The position numbers and the translations under genes are program-made. Of a stretch of 16,368 nucleotides of DNA, positions 5,315-13,055 are shown piece by piece. The notes under the pieces are model-generated. The model was not told where the DNA came from and made no database searches. It was given only the letters and a program-made list of their open reading frames with translations. Source of the stretch: Bacillota bacterium (GTDB lineage: Bacteria > Bacillota > Bacilli > Alicyclobacillales > Alicyclobacillaceae); the NCBI GenBank assembly GCA_021820805.1, contig JAKADF010000013.1, forward strand, positions 1 to 16,368, read 5' to 3'. How positions within the stretch are numbered: position 1 is the stretch's first letter; every line of letters begins with the position of its first letter.

Positions 5315-6328
5315 ATGAACAAAGTCCGGATTGGAGTTATCGGATGTGGAAATATGGGCAGCAATCACATTAGAGTCTTAAAGACTCTTAGCCTGGATTG
5401 CGAACTAGTGGGGATTTACGATACAGATAAAGTAAAGTTAAATGAAGCGGGACTTAGGTTTTCCGTAGACACTTACACAGATATATCCGCTCTACTTAGT
5501 AAGGTTGATGCAGTAACAATTGCGGTACCCACTATCTATCATTTTGCGACTTGTCAGCAGTGCTTTGAGCATAATGTTCATGTTTTGGTTGAGAAGCCAT
5601 TGGCTGCAGATACTGATGAAGCAGACATATTAATTCGTAAATCAAGGGAACTTGGACTGCTATTAAATGTCGGACATATAGAGAGATTCAATCCAGCCTT
5701 TGACGCACTGAAATGCATTTTTAACCGAGAGTCAGTCATTTCAGTAGACTTCAGAAGGCTAAGTCCGTACAACAGCCGAATTAAAGATGTTGATGTTGTG
5801 CAGGACCTAATGATTCATGATTTAGATCTTGCGTGTTCCTTGTTCAATGAGACTCCACAAGTAATAAGTGCTCTTGGAGTGAATGTTTTTAATTCAACAT
5901 TTGTAGATCATGCTGCAGTACAGCTACGGTTTAAGAACAATGAAATCTGCACCTTAACAGCAAGTAGGGTAACTGAACAGAAGATAAGACAAGCTCAAAT
6001 TACCTGTCGTGACCGGTTCGTTATTGCAGATTTTCTTGAACGGAAACTAGAAATCAGCCATTCGACTTTTGGGGAATTCAATAAGCAAGATAGCTACAGG
6101 CAGGAGGCAGTGGTAGAAAAGGTTTATGTACCATCTGGTGAACCACTGCGGGAAGAACTTGCCTCGTTCATAAAAAGTGTTGAATTAAAAATGGATACGA
6201 ATTCTGTTAGTGCAAAGGATGGCCGCCGAGCACTAGCCTTGATGGAAGAGATTAATTCCACCATCTACCGTCAGTTATTAGAAGGGAAGTCGAAGCACCA
6301 TGATTACAGCCACGCAGCGAGCTATTAA
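5315..6328 (+). CDS. Gfo/Idh/MocA-family sugar-nucleotide 3-dehydrogenase (GnnA/WbpB-like)
   Basis: A 337-residue cytosolic oxidoreductase. Residues 4-35 form an NAD(P)-binding Rossmann fold with GCGNMG (10-15). EKP (93-95) is the family's catalytic and cofactor motif, and VGHIERFNPAF (119-129) with DLMIHDLDL (164-172) matches the UDP-GlcNAc / UDP-GlcNAcA 3-dehydrogenases GnnA and WbpB. It should oxidise the sugar 3-hydroxyl to a ketone for the aminotransferase encoded next, with which it overlaps by 29 bp. ATG 5315 has a G-rich site (GGGGGG, 5298-5303) at a longish 11-nt spacing. Whether the substrate is UDP-GlcNAc or its uronic acid cannot be told from sequence. No C6 dehydrogenase (WbpA type) lies in the window, which slightly favours the GnnA-like route. 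Confidence 0.85.
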   Translation: MNKVRIGVIGCGNMGSNHIRVLKTLSLDCELVGIYDTDKVKLNEAGLRFSVDTYTDISALLSKVDAVTIAVPTIYHFATCQQCFEHNVHVLVEKPLAADTDEADILIRKSRELGLLLNVGHIERFNPAFDALKCIFNRESVISVDFRRLSPYNSRIKDVDVVQDLMIHDLDLACSLFNETPQVISALGVNVFNSTFVDHAAVQLRFKNNEICTLTASRVTEQKIRQAQITCRDRFVIADFLERKLEISHSTFGEFNKQDSYRQEAVVEKVYVPSGEPLREELASFIKSVELKMDTNSVSAKDGRRALALMEEINSTIYRQLLEGKSKHHDYSHAASY

Positions 6329-7415
6329 AATAGCATCTCCGGTTATCACCGAGGATGAAATATCAGCGGTTGAAGAGGTCCTGCGCTCTGGAGAGTTGGC
6401 AAGCGGCCGCTGGGTAAAAGAGTTTGAGCAAAAGTTCCAAGAGTACAATGGCACCAAATACGCGGTTGCAACAAGTAACGGAACGACCGCATTACACGCC
6501 GCTGTTGGGGCTCTAGGACTTGCACCTGGGTCGAAAGTAATTACGACTGGGTTCACGTTCATCGCCTCCGCAAATGCACTCCTGTATAACCAACTTACCC
6601 CTGTTTTTGTAGATGTAGATCCTGTGACTTTTAATATAGATACGAATGCGATTAGGGAGGCCCTTGTACAGGATAGTAGCATTAAAGCAGTTCTCGTTAT
6701 TCACTTATATGGCCACCCGTGCCAAATCGACGCTATTCGTGATCTATGCGACAAATTCGGGGTGTACTTGGTAGAAGACTGCGCCCAAGCTCACGGCGCC
6801 ACTTTTAATGGCTACATGGTTGGTACTCTTGGGGATATTGCAACATATAGCTTCTACCCAACGAAAAACATGACAACCGGCGAAGGCGGCATGATTGTCA
6901 CAAACAATGAAGCAATGTATCAAAAGGCAAAATTGCTAGTCAATCATGGTTCACCACGCAGATACCATCACGAGCTACTAGGCTATAATTTTCGAATGAC
7001 CAACATCGCCGCGGCTATGGGAATTTGTCAGCTAAGAAAGCTGGAAGAGCGAAATGAAAAAAGGAGACAAAATGCCTCAACCCTTACAGGTGGACTTCAA
7101 AGTCTAAATTGGCTGCAGACTCCGACTGAGGCTGAAGGAGCTCGAAGTGTTTATCATCAATACACTGTCCGGGTGCCTGGTTCAGTGAGAAACTCTTTCG
7201 TGAATTATCTAACTGAAAAAGGAATAGGCAGTGGAGTGCATTATCCAACACCGGTTTATGTACAGCCCATCTATAAGGAAATGGGCTTCGGTAATGTCGC
7301 TTTGCCTGTTACAGATCTCTTGTGTCAAGAAGTCGTGTCCCTGCCAGTACATCCAAGTTTGACAGCTGGCGATCTTGAATACGTCATAAAAGCAATTAAT
7401 GAGTTTGAAGGGTGA
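6300..7415 (+). CDS. DegT/DnrJ/EryC1-family PLP sugar aminotransferase (GnnB/WbpE-like)
   Basis: A 371-residue fold-type I PLP enzyme of normal length. Visible signatures are SGRWVKEFEQKF near 35-46, SNGTTALHAA near 59-68, VEDCAQAHGA near 158-167 (the aspartate contacts the PLP pyridine ring), and SFYPTKNMTTGEGG near 184-197, whose lysine 189 should form the Schiff base with PLP. It would transfer an amino group, usually from glutamate, to the 3-keto sugar made by the preceding enzyme, giving a 3-amino sugar nucleotide. ATG 6300 lies inside the end of the dehydrogenase gene and has a GAAGGGAAG site about 8 nt upstream, so the two are translationally coupled. The exact sugar is inferred from neighbours only. 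Confidence 0.88.
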   Translation: MITATQRAIKIASPVITEDEISAVEEVLRSGELASGRWVKEFEQKFQEYNGTKYAVATSNGTTALHAAVGALGLAPGSKVITTGFTFIASANALLYNQLTPVFVDVDPVTFNIDTNAIREALVQDSSIKAVLVIHLYGHPCQIDAIRDLCDKFGVYLVEDCAQAHGATFNGYMVGTLGDIATYSFYPTKNMTTGEGGMIVTNNEAMYQKAKLLVNHGSPRRYHHELLGYNFRMTNIAAAMGICQLRKLEERNEKRRQNASTLTGGLQSLNWLQTPTEAEGARSVYHQYTVRVPGSVRNSFVNYLTEKGIGSGVHYPTPVYVQPIYKEMGFGNVALPVTDLLCQEVVSLPVHPSLTAGDLEYVIKAINEFEG

Positions 7416-7419
7416 TCCG

Positions 7420-7968
7420 ATGTTTATCCATCCAAGTGCCACTGTAGATAAAAATGCAAAGATTGGAGACGGAACGAGAGTTTGGATTAACGCTCAAATC
7501 CGTGAGAACGCCATGATAGGGCGAAACTGCATTATCTCCAAAGACACTTACATTGATCACGACGTGACGATTGGTGATGAATGCAAAATACAAAATGGAG
7601 TTTCAGTCTACACGGGGGTTACCATTCGAGATCGAGTATTCGTCGGGCCAAACGCGACGTTTACGAATGACCTATACCCGAGAGCGTCCAACAAAGATTG
7701 GCACATTACTCCAACTATAGTTGAGTCAGGCGTGTCCATTGGAGGTAATGCCACCATCGTTTGCGGTGTGACGCTCGGGCGGTACTGTATGGTTGGCGCT
7801 GGTGCAGTGGTGACAAAAGATGTTGCGGATTATTCACTAGTTGTTGGTAACCCTGCGAGATGCATTGGTTACGTCTGTGAGTGTGGAATGCGGCTTTCGA
7901 AAGAGCTTTATTGCGACTCCTGCAAAAAAGACTACAGAGAGATAATTCAAGCTCCAACGTACAGATAA
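7420..7968 (+). CDS. Left-handed beta-helix N-acetyltransferase (WbpD-like) with a C-terminal zinc-ribbon-like tail
   Basis: A 182-residue hexapeptide-repeat acyltransferase. Isoleucine- and valine-rich hexapeptide turns run from IHPSATVDKNAKIGDG through ATIVCGVTLGRYCMVGAG, and CKIQNGVSVYTGV, GPNATFTND and VVGNPARCIGYV match WbpD and related 3-amino-sugar N-acetyltransferases that use acetyl-CoA. The tail has CECG and CDSC, four cysteines about 17 residues apart that could bind one zinc. It should acetylate the 3-amino group made by the aminotransferase, finishing a 2,3-diacetamido sugar nucleotide. The frame is open from ATG 7399, but AAGGGTGA (7408-7415) fits ATG 7420, and the family begins at IHPSA, so 7420 is chosen. 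A strong terminator follows, ending the cassette. Confidence 0.87.
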   Translation: MFIHPSATVDKNAKIGDGTRVWINAQIRENAMIGRNCIISKDTYIDHDVTIGDECKIQNGVSVYTGVTIRDRVFVGPNATFTNDLYPRASNKDWHITPTIVESGVSIGGNATIVCGVTLGRYCMVGAGAVVTKDVADYSLVVGNPARCIGYVCECGMRLSKELYCDSCKKDYREIIQAPTYR

Positions 7969-7991
7969 AAGGCCCCAATTATCCTATATAT

Positions 7992-8014
7992 GAACCCGAT
8001 AAGGGTTCTTTTTT
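7992..8014 (+). terminator. Rho-independent terminator after the glycan cassette
   Basis: GAACCC (7992-7997) and GGGTTC (8003-8008) form a perfect 6-bp stem with a GATAA loop, directly followed by T6 (8009-8014). It isolates the sugar genes from the downstream flgM operon. Confidence 0.9.
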
Positions 8015-8150
8015 ATACACAAGCTTAAACAGAATTCCTATGGAAATTCCCGCAATTATATAAGAAATTTTTTATTTTTACTTATTCAAAAAGTTGAAAA
8101 AAGAAAAGTTATAGGCTCATTTCCCCAACAGAATGCAAATGCCACAAAAA

Positions 8151-8341
8151 ATTTTTTAACAAAACGCCTCTTTTTATCGAAAAGAAGAGAAAAACGACGA
8201 AATTAATAGATTTTCACGAAACATTATGTCGTATTTTATCAAATTTAGCCGATACAGCAATGAACGCTCAATAATGGCTGAATTTGATGGTGCACGATTT
8301 GAGGATTTTTGACCGTATATATAATGAAAGCACAAATAAGG
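8151..8341 (+). repeat. 191-bp direct repeat, right copy, upstream of flgM
   Basis: Partner of 4797-4987 (28 mismatches, no gaps). This copy has the natural-looking context, ending at the ribosome binding site of flgM. It contains ACATTATGT (8221-8229), GCCGATAC (8248-8255, one base from the sigma-28 -10 consensus GCCGATAA but without a clear TAAA at the usual distance), and the 47-bp core 8281-8327. The rest of 7969-8352 is AT-rich non-coding sequence with one terminator. Confidence 0.92.
8299..8325 (+). promoter_or_regulatory. Candidate promoter boxes in the repeat core ahead of flgM
   Basis: TTGAGG (8299-8304) and a perfect TATAAT (8320-8325) are 15 bp apart, shorter than ideal. Transcription would start near 8332, about 20 nt before flgM. 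The same boxes are preserved in the left repeat (4945-4971). If the region is instead the coding N-terminus of FlgM, this is coincidental. The nearby GCCGATAC (8248-8255) is an alternative sigma-28-type element. Confidence 0.35.
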
Positions 8342-8352
8342 GGGAAACAAAC

Positions 8353-8550
8353 ATGATACCTCCGTCGAATGATTTTTCAGACATCCAAAGGCCCGAGGCT
8401 ACAAAGCCAACTGTCGTTACGGGCGGCGACAATGAAAAGGTTTCAGATAAGGTGAAACGACTTCGTGAATCTATCGCGAACGGAACCTATCAAATCAACA
8501 CCCGTGCTATCGCACAAAAAATGGTAGATAGTGGAATACTGGATAAATGA
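8353..8550 (+). CDS. flgM: FlgM, anti-sigma-28 factor, main copy
   Basis: A 65-residue protein from ATG 8353, which has a good GGGGG site (8340-8344). The C-terminal VKRLRESIANGTYQINTRAI followed by AQKMVDSGIL is the conserved FlgM sigma-28-binding segment. FlgM sits on the flagellar sigma factor in the cytosol until the hook is finished, then is exported, releasing late-gene transcription. The frame is open further upstream, from TTG 8284 or ATG 8287, adding MVHDLRIFDRIYNE and onward. That would give 87-88 residues, the usual FlgM length, and the IYN segment resembles FlgM N-termini, but no ribosome binding site precedes it and the DNA there contains promoter-like boxes. The start is therefore unsettled. 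It overlaps flgN by 4 bp (ATGA) and heads the operon. Confidence 0.88.
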   Translation: MIPPSNDFSDIQRPEATKPTVVTGGDNEKVSDKVKRLRESIANGTYQINTRAIAQKMVDSGILDK

Positions 8551-8834
8551 AGAATGTAGTTTCAGATATGAAGCAAGCTCTTATAGAAATGCAGAATTCA
8601 GTGATTCAGCAGGATACTTCAGGAGTTCAAATATCACTCGACAAGATTATTACCTTAACGAACGGACTTAAAGAATACAGTCCTGATGAACTCTCTCAAG
8701 AGGAAAAGCATTTTATTAAAGAGCTAATGAACCTAACGGAAAAAGTAAACGAACTTTTACAGCACGGAATAGCGCTAACTACTCTAGCAATCAATGAAAC
8801 ACGAAAGTTTACAAGTAACTCTTGGTATGCGTAA
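8547..8834 (+). CDS. flgN: FlgN-like chaperone for FlgK/FlgL
   Basis: A 95-residue helical cytosolic protein that starts within the flgM stop codon (ATGA) and ends 12 bp before flgK. It is rich in charged and Leu/Ile heptads (MKQALIEMQNSVIQQ, LMNLTEKVNELLQHG) and has no signal peptide. In Bacillus the gene in this position (yvyG) encodes FlgN, which keeps the hook-filament junction proteins soluble until export. Residue-level similarity is low, as usual for this family, so the assignment leans on size, helicity and position. It is related in style to the FlgN-like protein at 3640 but not obviously a recent duplicate. Confidence 0.75.
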   Translation: MKNVVSDMKQALIEMQNSVIQQDTSGVQISLDKIITLTNGLKEYSPDELSQEEKHFIKELMNLTEKVNELLQHGIALTTLAINETRKFTSNSWYA

Positions 8835-8846
8835 GGAGGGAAGGTT

Positions 8847-10265
8847 TTGGCAGGCTTTGGTACGTTCTTCGGACTTAACGTTGGAGTGAACGGAATTGAA
8901 ACAGCACAACAGGCGTTATCCGTGATAAGCAACAACATTGCAAATGCTTCTACACCTGGATATACCAAGGAAACCGCGAATCTAGCAGAACAGACACCGT
9001 TTCCTCCAGTACCTGATTCCCCGGCTCTTGTCGTAGCTGGTCAGGTCGGACAAGGAAGCAAAGTCGAATCGGTAGATCGTTCGGTAAGTCCGTACTATAA
9101 CAAGCTGGTTCGGGACAATCTTACGAGCTTTCATGGAGAAGACGATCTGCTTACAAACTTGAATCAGATTCAAGGAATCATGGGTGAGCCAAACAGTACA
9201 TCAATTCATTCTGCATTAGATACATTCTTATCTGCATGGCAAACATTATCTACTTCGCCGGACACCATCGCTGCAAGGCAAGAAGTAATTCAACAAGGAA
9301 AGAACCTTGCTAACATGTTTAACATGGTGCAAAACCAGTTGGTTACTCTAGTTGGAAACTTAGATAGCAACATTTCGGGAACACCTGCAAGCGAGGTAGA
9401 AAAGGCTAATGCTTATGCGAATCAGATCAACCAGTTAAATCAGCAGATATCCACAATCACTCAGAGTGGGCAAAACCCAAACCAGTTGTTAGACCAAAGA
9501 GATACTGCCCTTAACAACTTAGCGCAGCTCGGCAATCTTACATACACGGAAAATGCAGATAACAGCGTAGACGTCTTTCTTGGAAGCGTACATATCGTCT
9601 CGGCAGCTGGTGGTAGTTTCAGTACTACAGCATTCACTTCAACCGATGTGGCGAGCGTAACATCTGGTTCTATTTGGGCAAATGAACAAGGAATACAGAC
9701 GGCTCAAAATGTAATCCAGCAGTTAGGCGAACTTCAACAGACACTCGGAGAAAACGTAAACAATCAATTGGAGACTGGTTATCAACTTGGTAGTTCAACC
9801 CCTGGCGTACCACTATTTAACGTAAGTTCAAGTAACGTCACGACTGGAGGAACAACGACGCCTGTCACTTCTCTATCAGTGTCATCTACAATTACGCCAG
9901 ATCAAATTGCGGCGGCTTCTGAACCAAACGTAGTTGGGGATGGCAGTAATGCAGTGACGATTGCAGGCTTTCAGAACTCGACAACATTAACCGACTCTAG
10001 CGGACAAGCCCTAAACGCCACTCCGGACGACTATTATACGTCGATTGTTACAGGAATCGGGGCTCAAACAGCGGCAGTTCAAAGCAGTCAACAGATGGCG
10101 AGTTCGCTACTGCAACAATCCCAGTCACTACAGCAGAGTGTATCCGGTGTAAACATAAACGAAGAAGTCTCACAAATGATTCAGTTTCAGAACGTTTACA
10201 GTGCTTCATCAAAATTCATTTCGATTCAAGATCAGTTGCTTCAAACACTGATTCAGGAGGTGTGA
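8847..10265 (+). CDS. flgK: FlgK, hook-filament junction protein 1
   Basis: 472 residues beginning at TTG 8847, 6 nt after AAGGAGGG (8833-8840). The N-terminus, FFGLNVGVNGIETAQQALSV followed by ISNNIANASTPGYTK, is the conserved flagellar rod/hook D0 motif. The C-terminus (NINEEVSQMIQFQNVYSASS, then KFISIQDQLLQTLI) is the matching partner helix. Exported through the flagellar type III apparatus, FlgK forms the first ring between hook and filament. It is somewhat shorter than the roughly 507-residue Bacillus protein. It contains only about 6 Lys and 4 Arg, in keeping with the other exported proteins here. It overlaps the frame leading into flgL, which starts 3 nt after its stop. Confidence 0.95.
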   Translation: MAGFGTFFGLNVGVNGIETAQQALSVISNNIANASTPGYTKETANLAEQTPFPPVPDSPALVVAGQVGQGSKVESVDRSVSPYYNKLVRDNLTSFHGEDDLLTNLNQIQGIMGEPNSTSIHSALDTFLSAWQTLSTSPDTIAARQEVIQQGKNLANMFNMVQNQLVTLVGNLDSNISGTPASEVEKANAYANQINQLNQQISTITQSGQNPNQLLDQRDTALNNLAQLGNLTYTENADNSVDVFLGSVHIVSAAGGSFSTTAFTSTDVASVTSGSIWANEQGIQTAQNVIQQLGELQQTLGENVNNQLETGYQLGSSTPGVPLFNVSSSNVTTGGTTTPVTSLSVSSTITPDQIAAASEPNVVGDGSNAVTIAGFQNSTTLTDSSGQALNATPDDYYTSIVTGIGAQTAAVQSSQQMASSLLQQSQSLQQSVSGVNINEEVSQMIQFQNVYSASSKFISIQDQLLQTLIQEV

Positions 10266-10267
10266 TA

Positions 10268-11479
10268 ATGCGAATTACAAATCTCATGATGTCACAACAA
10301 TTCTTATACAACCTGAATCAAATTCAAGAGAACCTGTCGACAAATCAAGAGCAAATGTCAACAGGAAAGGTGCTTAATAAGCCCTCTGATGACCCATTAG
10401 CTGTATCAGAGGATATGGCAACAAGGACTGCAATTTCTCAAGCAAACTCTTACGAATCCACAATTCAAAGCGGACTTACATGGATGAAATCTACAGATTC
10501 AGCCATGCAGAGTATGTCGAGTACGCTTCAATCCATACGCGATTTAACCCTTCAGGCAATGAATACACCTAGCCAAACGCCAACGGCAAAGGCTGGTGTT
10601 CAACAGAGTATTGCGCAATTAATCAATAATCTCTACCAGTTGGTGAACACAAAGCAAGGAAACTCCTTCCTGTTTGGAGGGGGGGCAATAGATAAGGAGG
10701 TGAGTCAGTACATAGCACCGACGCAGTTGAACACGAATGTGATAGGGGCATCGACTACTACTCCGGTAATTGCAAACGGAGGAACACTTTCCGTTATTGG
10801 TTCGCAGGGTACGGCTGAAGTTTCCATTGCATCGGGAGCGACCCTACAGAATGTAGAGGATGCAATAAATGCAGTTAGTGATCAAACAGGTGTAACAGCG
10901 AGCCTTTCAAGTGTTCCATCGGGCTCTCAATTAGTTTTACAACCGCAGCAACAAGGTACTGTTTTTGGAATGAGTAATTCAAATGTGACATTAACGTCTG
11001 GTGGCGCTATGGCAGTATCCTCTGCCCAAACGAATCCTGCTCCGGCGGGGGCGAGCGATAATCGCGAATATGCGGTTTCCGCTTCTGTAGCAGAGCGAGT
11101 CAATGTGACGGGTTCTAATATATTTAATCAAGTACCTTCTTCTGGTGGAACTGCAGATTTGCACTCGACCTTACAGTCAATTCTTAACGATATTAACGAC
11201 CCTAGTGCACTAGGGAATGACCTTAGTAATCTGGATGCGAATTCTGCCCAATTAATTGAGACAGATACCGACTTAGGTTCTCGTATCGAACAAATGACGA
11301 ATCTACAAAATCAAACGAATTCCTTTGTTAGCAACATGCAGAAGCAACAGGCATCGTTAGAGGATGCCAATATGGCACAAGTCGTTACGCAATACCAGAA
11401 TCAGATGGCAACTTACCAAGCTGCTTTGCAGATGGGTTCAAAGATGCTGCTGCCAACGCTTGCTGAGTATATCCAATAA
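10268..11479 (+). CDS. flgL: FlgL, hook-filament junction protein 2, with an inserted Flagellin_IN-like domain
   Basis: 403 residues from ATG 10268, preceded by AGGAGGTG (10256-10263); GTG 10262 would lie inside that site. The N-terminus (MRITNLMMSQQFLYNLNQIQ, then MSTGKVLNKPSDDP) and the C-terminal helix (ANMAQVVTQYQNQMATYQAA) are classic FlgL. Bacillus FlgL is about 300 residues; most of the extra length lies in the middle. Residues about 171-233 (GTLSVIGSQGTAEVSIASGA, then INAVSDQTGVTASL) resemble the Flagellin_IN motif normally found in FliD and long flagellins. FlgL is exported and forms the second junction ring on which the filament grows. The insert would be surface-exposed. Confidence 0.93.
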   Translation: MRITNLMMSQQFLYNLNQIQENLSTNQEQMSTGKVLNKPSDDPLAVSEDMATRTAISQANSYESTIQSGLTWMKSTDSAMQSMSSTLQSIRDLTLQAMNTPSQTPTAKAGVQQSIAQLINNLYQLVNTKQGNSFLFGGGAIDKEVSQYIAPTQLNTNVIGASTTTPVIANGGTLSVIGSQGTAEVSIASGATLQNVEDAINAVSDQTGVTASLSSVPSGSQLVLQPQQQGTVFGMSNSNVTLTSGGAMAVSSAQTNPAPAGASDNREYAVSASVAERVNVTGSNIFNQVPSSGGTADLHSTLQSILNDINDPSALGNDLSNLDANSAQLIETDTDLGSRIEQMTNLQNQTNSFVSNMQKQQASLEDANMAQVVTQYQNQMATYQAALQMGSKMLLPTLAEYIQ

Positions 11480-11549
11480 CTTTGGTATTAATGGCATAGA
11501 AGCCGTTGATATGATACAAAATCTTTTACCTTAAGGAAGGGTGACCACA

Positions 11550-12872
11550 ATGAGTAGTGGATTTTGGATTAACTTTAATCCTGCTGCAAACAATGTTTTG
11601 AGCAACTTGCAATCGACAAACCAAGCTGTTCAGCAAGAATCACAAGTTATGTCGACCGGTAATGCGGTAAATTCCGCAGCTGACAACCCGGCTGCTTACG
11701 CTATTTCGCAAAACATGATTATGAATTCTAACGGCTTGAACGTCGCAGTACAGAACGCTCAGCAAGGTGTCTCCATGCTTCAAACCGCAACCGGCGCACA
11801 GCAACAGGTCTTGGGCATTCTCCAGACCATGAACCAGCTCGCAACCCAAGCTGCTCAAAGCGGCACTCAAACGGTTTCTGACCGTGCTGGCCTTCAACTC
11901 GAAATGAACAGCATGGCGAACGAAATCAACTCCATTACGAACCAGACGCAGTACAACGGATTAAATGTTCTGTCCGGACAATTTTCCACTAGCGGCAACA
12001 CCGTTACGCTCCAAGTCGGTGCAGACCAAGGTCAAACAATTGCCTTTAACATCGCAGGCACTGACGTTAACTCACTCGGTGTCGCGGGAATTGCTGCAAG
12101 TTCAGTTGGTGGTTACACAGCTGGTACTGCAACGTTAAGCACAGGTGCTTCACAAGGAACTGCCGCAAGTATCACATCAGCTACACCAAGCCTCGTTTCT
12201 GGCTCTATTCTGGAAACTGGCAACTACCGGATCGCACTTAATGCTAATTACAGCGTCGACACCACGACCAATACACAAGGTGATTTCTCAAGCGGTACGC
12301 TGCAATTGCAGATCCAAGGCTCCGACGGCTCATGGGAGAACGTTGGCAACGCCGTCAGTGTAACTGCGGGCTCAACAACAGTAACAGTTGGTGACACTGC
12401 TTCTGGCGCTGCCCTTAGCATGACCTTTAACGAAGCTGGATTTTCCACAATTACAATTCCTGCAAGTACCACGTCTACACTTTATCAGACTGACAGTTTA
12501 TCACTTACCGGTACAGCATCTTCTTCCGGCGCTGCGTCGAACGGATGGCAGTCCTCCTCAAACGTTGTAGGTTTGAATGTTTTGACCCAATCAAACGCGG
12601 CTGACTCAATCACTAAAGTTCAAAACGCAATTTCTACGCTTACCGCACAAGAAGAACAGCTTGGTGCAGTGCAGAACCGTTTGAACGCAACAATCAGCGA
12701 TTTGAACAACACGTCTTCCAACCTGCAAACAGCGAACAGTGTCATCGTTGGCGCAAACATGGCTCAGGAACAAACCAAGTTTGCTCAGAACCAGATTCTT
12801 GAACAGGCGGGTATCTCCGTGCTTGCACAGGTCAACCAACAGCCTGGCCTGATTCTGAAGCTTCTCGGTTGA
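11550..12872 (+). CDS. Flagellin, filament subunit
   Basis: 440 residues from ATG 11550, 9 nt after GGAAGG (11535-11540); GTG 11541 overlaps that site. The N-terminal D0/D1 helices (STGNAVNSAADNPAAYAISQ near 39-58, LGILQTMNQLATQA) and the C-terminal ones (LNNTSSNLQTANSVI, ending QPGLILKLLG) are flagellin. The start (MSSGFWINFNPAANNVLSNL) replaces the usual MRINHNIAALNT, a notable deviation. The middle (about 185-350) is dominated by Ser, Thr, Gly and Ala, likely surface-exposed and a good substrate for O-glycosylation. By eye there are only 3 Lys and 3 Arg against about 21 Asp/Glu. Nearby sugar-nucleotide genes and a glycosyltransferase support glycosylation. A weak GTTGATAT (11505-11512) is the only sigma-28-like -10 candidate ahead of it. 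Confidence 0.95.
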   Translation: MSSGFWINFNPAANNVLSNLQSTNQAVQQESQVMSTGNAVNSAADNPAAYAISQNMIMNSNGLNVAVQNAQQGVSMLQTATGAQQQVLGILQTMNQLATQAAQSGTQTVSDRAGLQLEMNSMANEINSITNQTQYNGLNVLSGQFSTSGNTVTLQVGADQGQTIAFNIAGTDVNSLGVAGIAASSVGGYTAGTATLSTGASQGTAASITSATPSLVSGSILETGNYRIALNANYSVDTTTNTQGDFSSGTLQLQIQGSDGSWENVGNAVSVTAGSTTVTVGDTASGAALSMTFNEAGFSTITIPASTTSTLYQTDSLSLTGTASSSGAASNGWQSSSNVVGLNVLTQSNAADSITKVQNAISTLTAQEEQLGAVQNRLNATISDLNNTSSNLQTANSVIVGANMAQEQTKFAQNQILEQAGISVLAQVNQQPGLILKLLG

Positions 12873-12899
12873 TTTCTGTTAGCGTACAAAGCAATCAGG

Positions 12900-12935
12900 A
12901 CAGAAGATGGGTGTGGCATGACACTCATCTTCTGT
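12900..12935 (+). promoter_or_regulatory. Long RNA hairpin between flagellin and fliD
   Basis: ACAGAAGATG (12900-12909) pairs perfectly with CATCTTCTGT (12926-12935). One G-T pair and GTGT/ACAC extend it to a 15-bp stem with a GGCATG loop. No T-tract follows, so it is not a standard terminator. It lies 28 nt after the flagellin stop, where it could protect the 3' end of an abundant flagellin mRNA from exonucleases or slow read-through into fliD. The 184-nt gap to fliD holds no convincing gene. Confidence 0.7.
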
Positions 12936-13055
12936 ACCCTGAAAGCATCTTTAAGAAGTTACCGGAGCGTTCACCCGATGACGCCTTAAATATACTTTCA
13001 CATCTTAATCTTGAGAGAACAGCGATATTGTTACTGGGAAACAGGAGGTAATGTC

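Noticed and set aside
8284..8352. N-terminal extension of FlgM to TTG 8284 or ATG 8287
   Set aside because: Not adopted as the start because no ribosome binding site precedes it, while ATG 8353 has a good one; kept as an alternative because the extended length fits the family better.
11488..11512. Sigma-28 promoter for flagellin (TTAA and GTTGATAT)
   Set aside because: The -10 element is degenerate and the spacing is off; too weak to list as a feature.
12145..12472. Alternative frames on both strands inside the flagellin gene
   Set aside because: Caused by the biased Ser/Thr/Ala codons of the flagellin middle domain; no independent start signals.
12869..13051. 60-codon plus-strand frame between flagellin and fliD
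   Set aside because: It would start at a TTG overlapping the flagellin stop, has no ribosome binding site, its codons run through the 15-bp hairpin, and it ends within the fliD start region. More likely an untranslated spacer.
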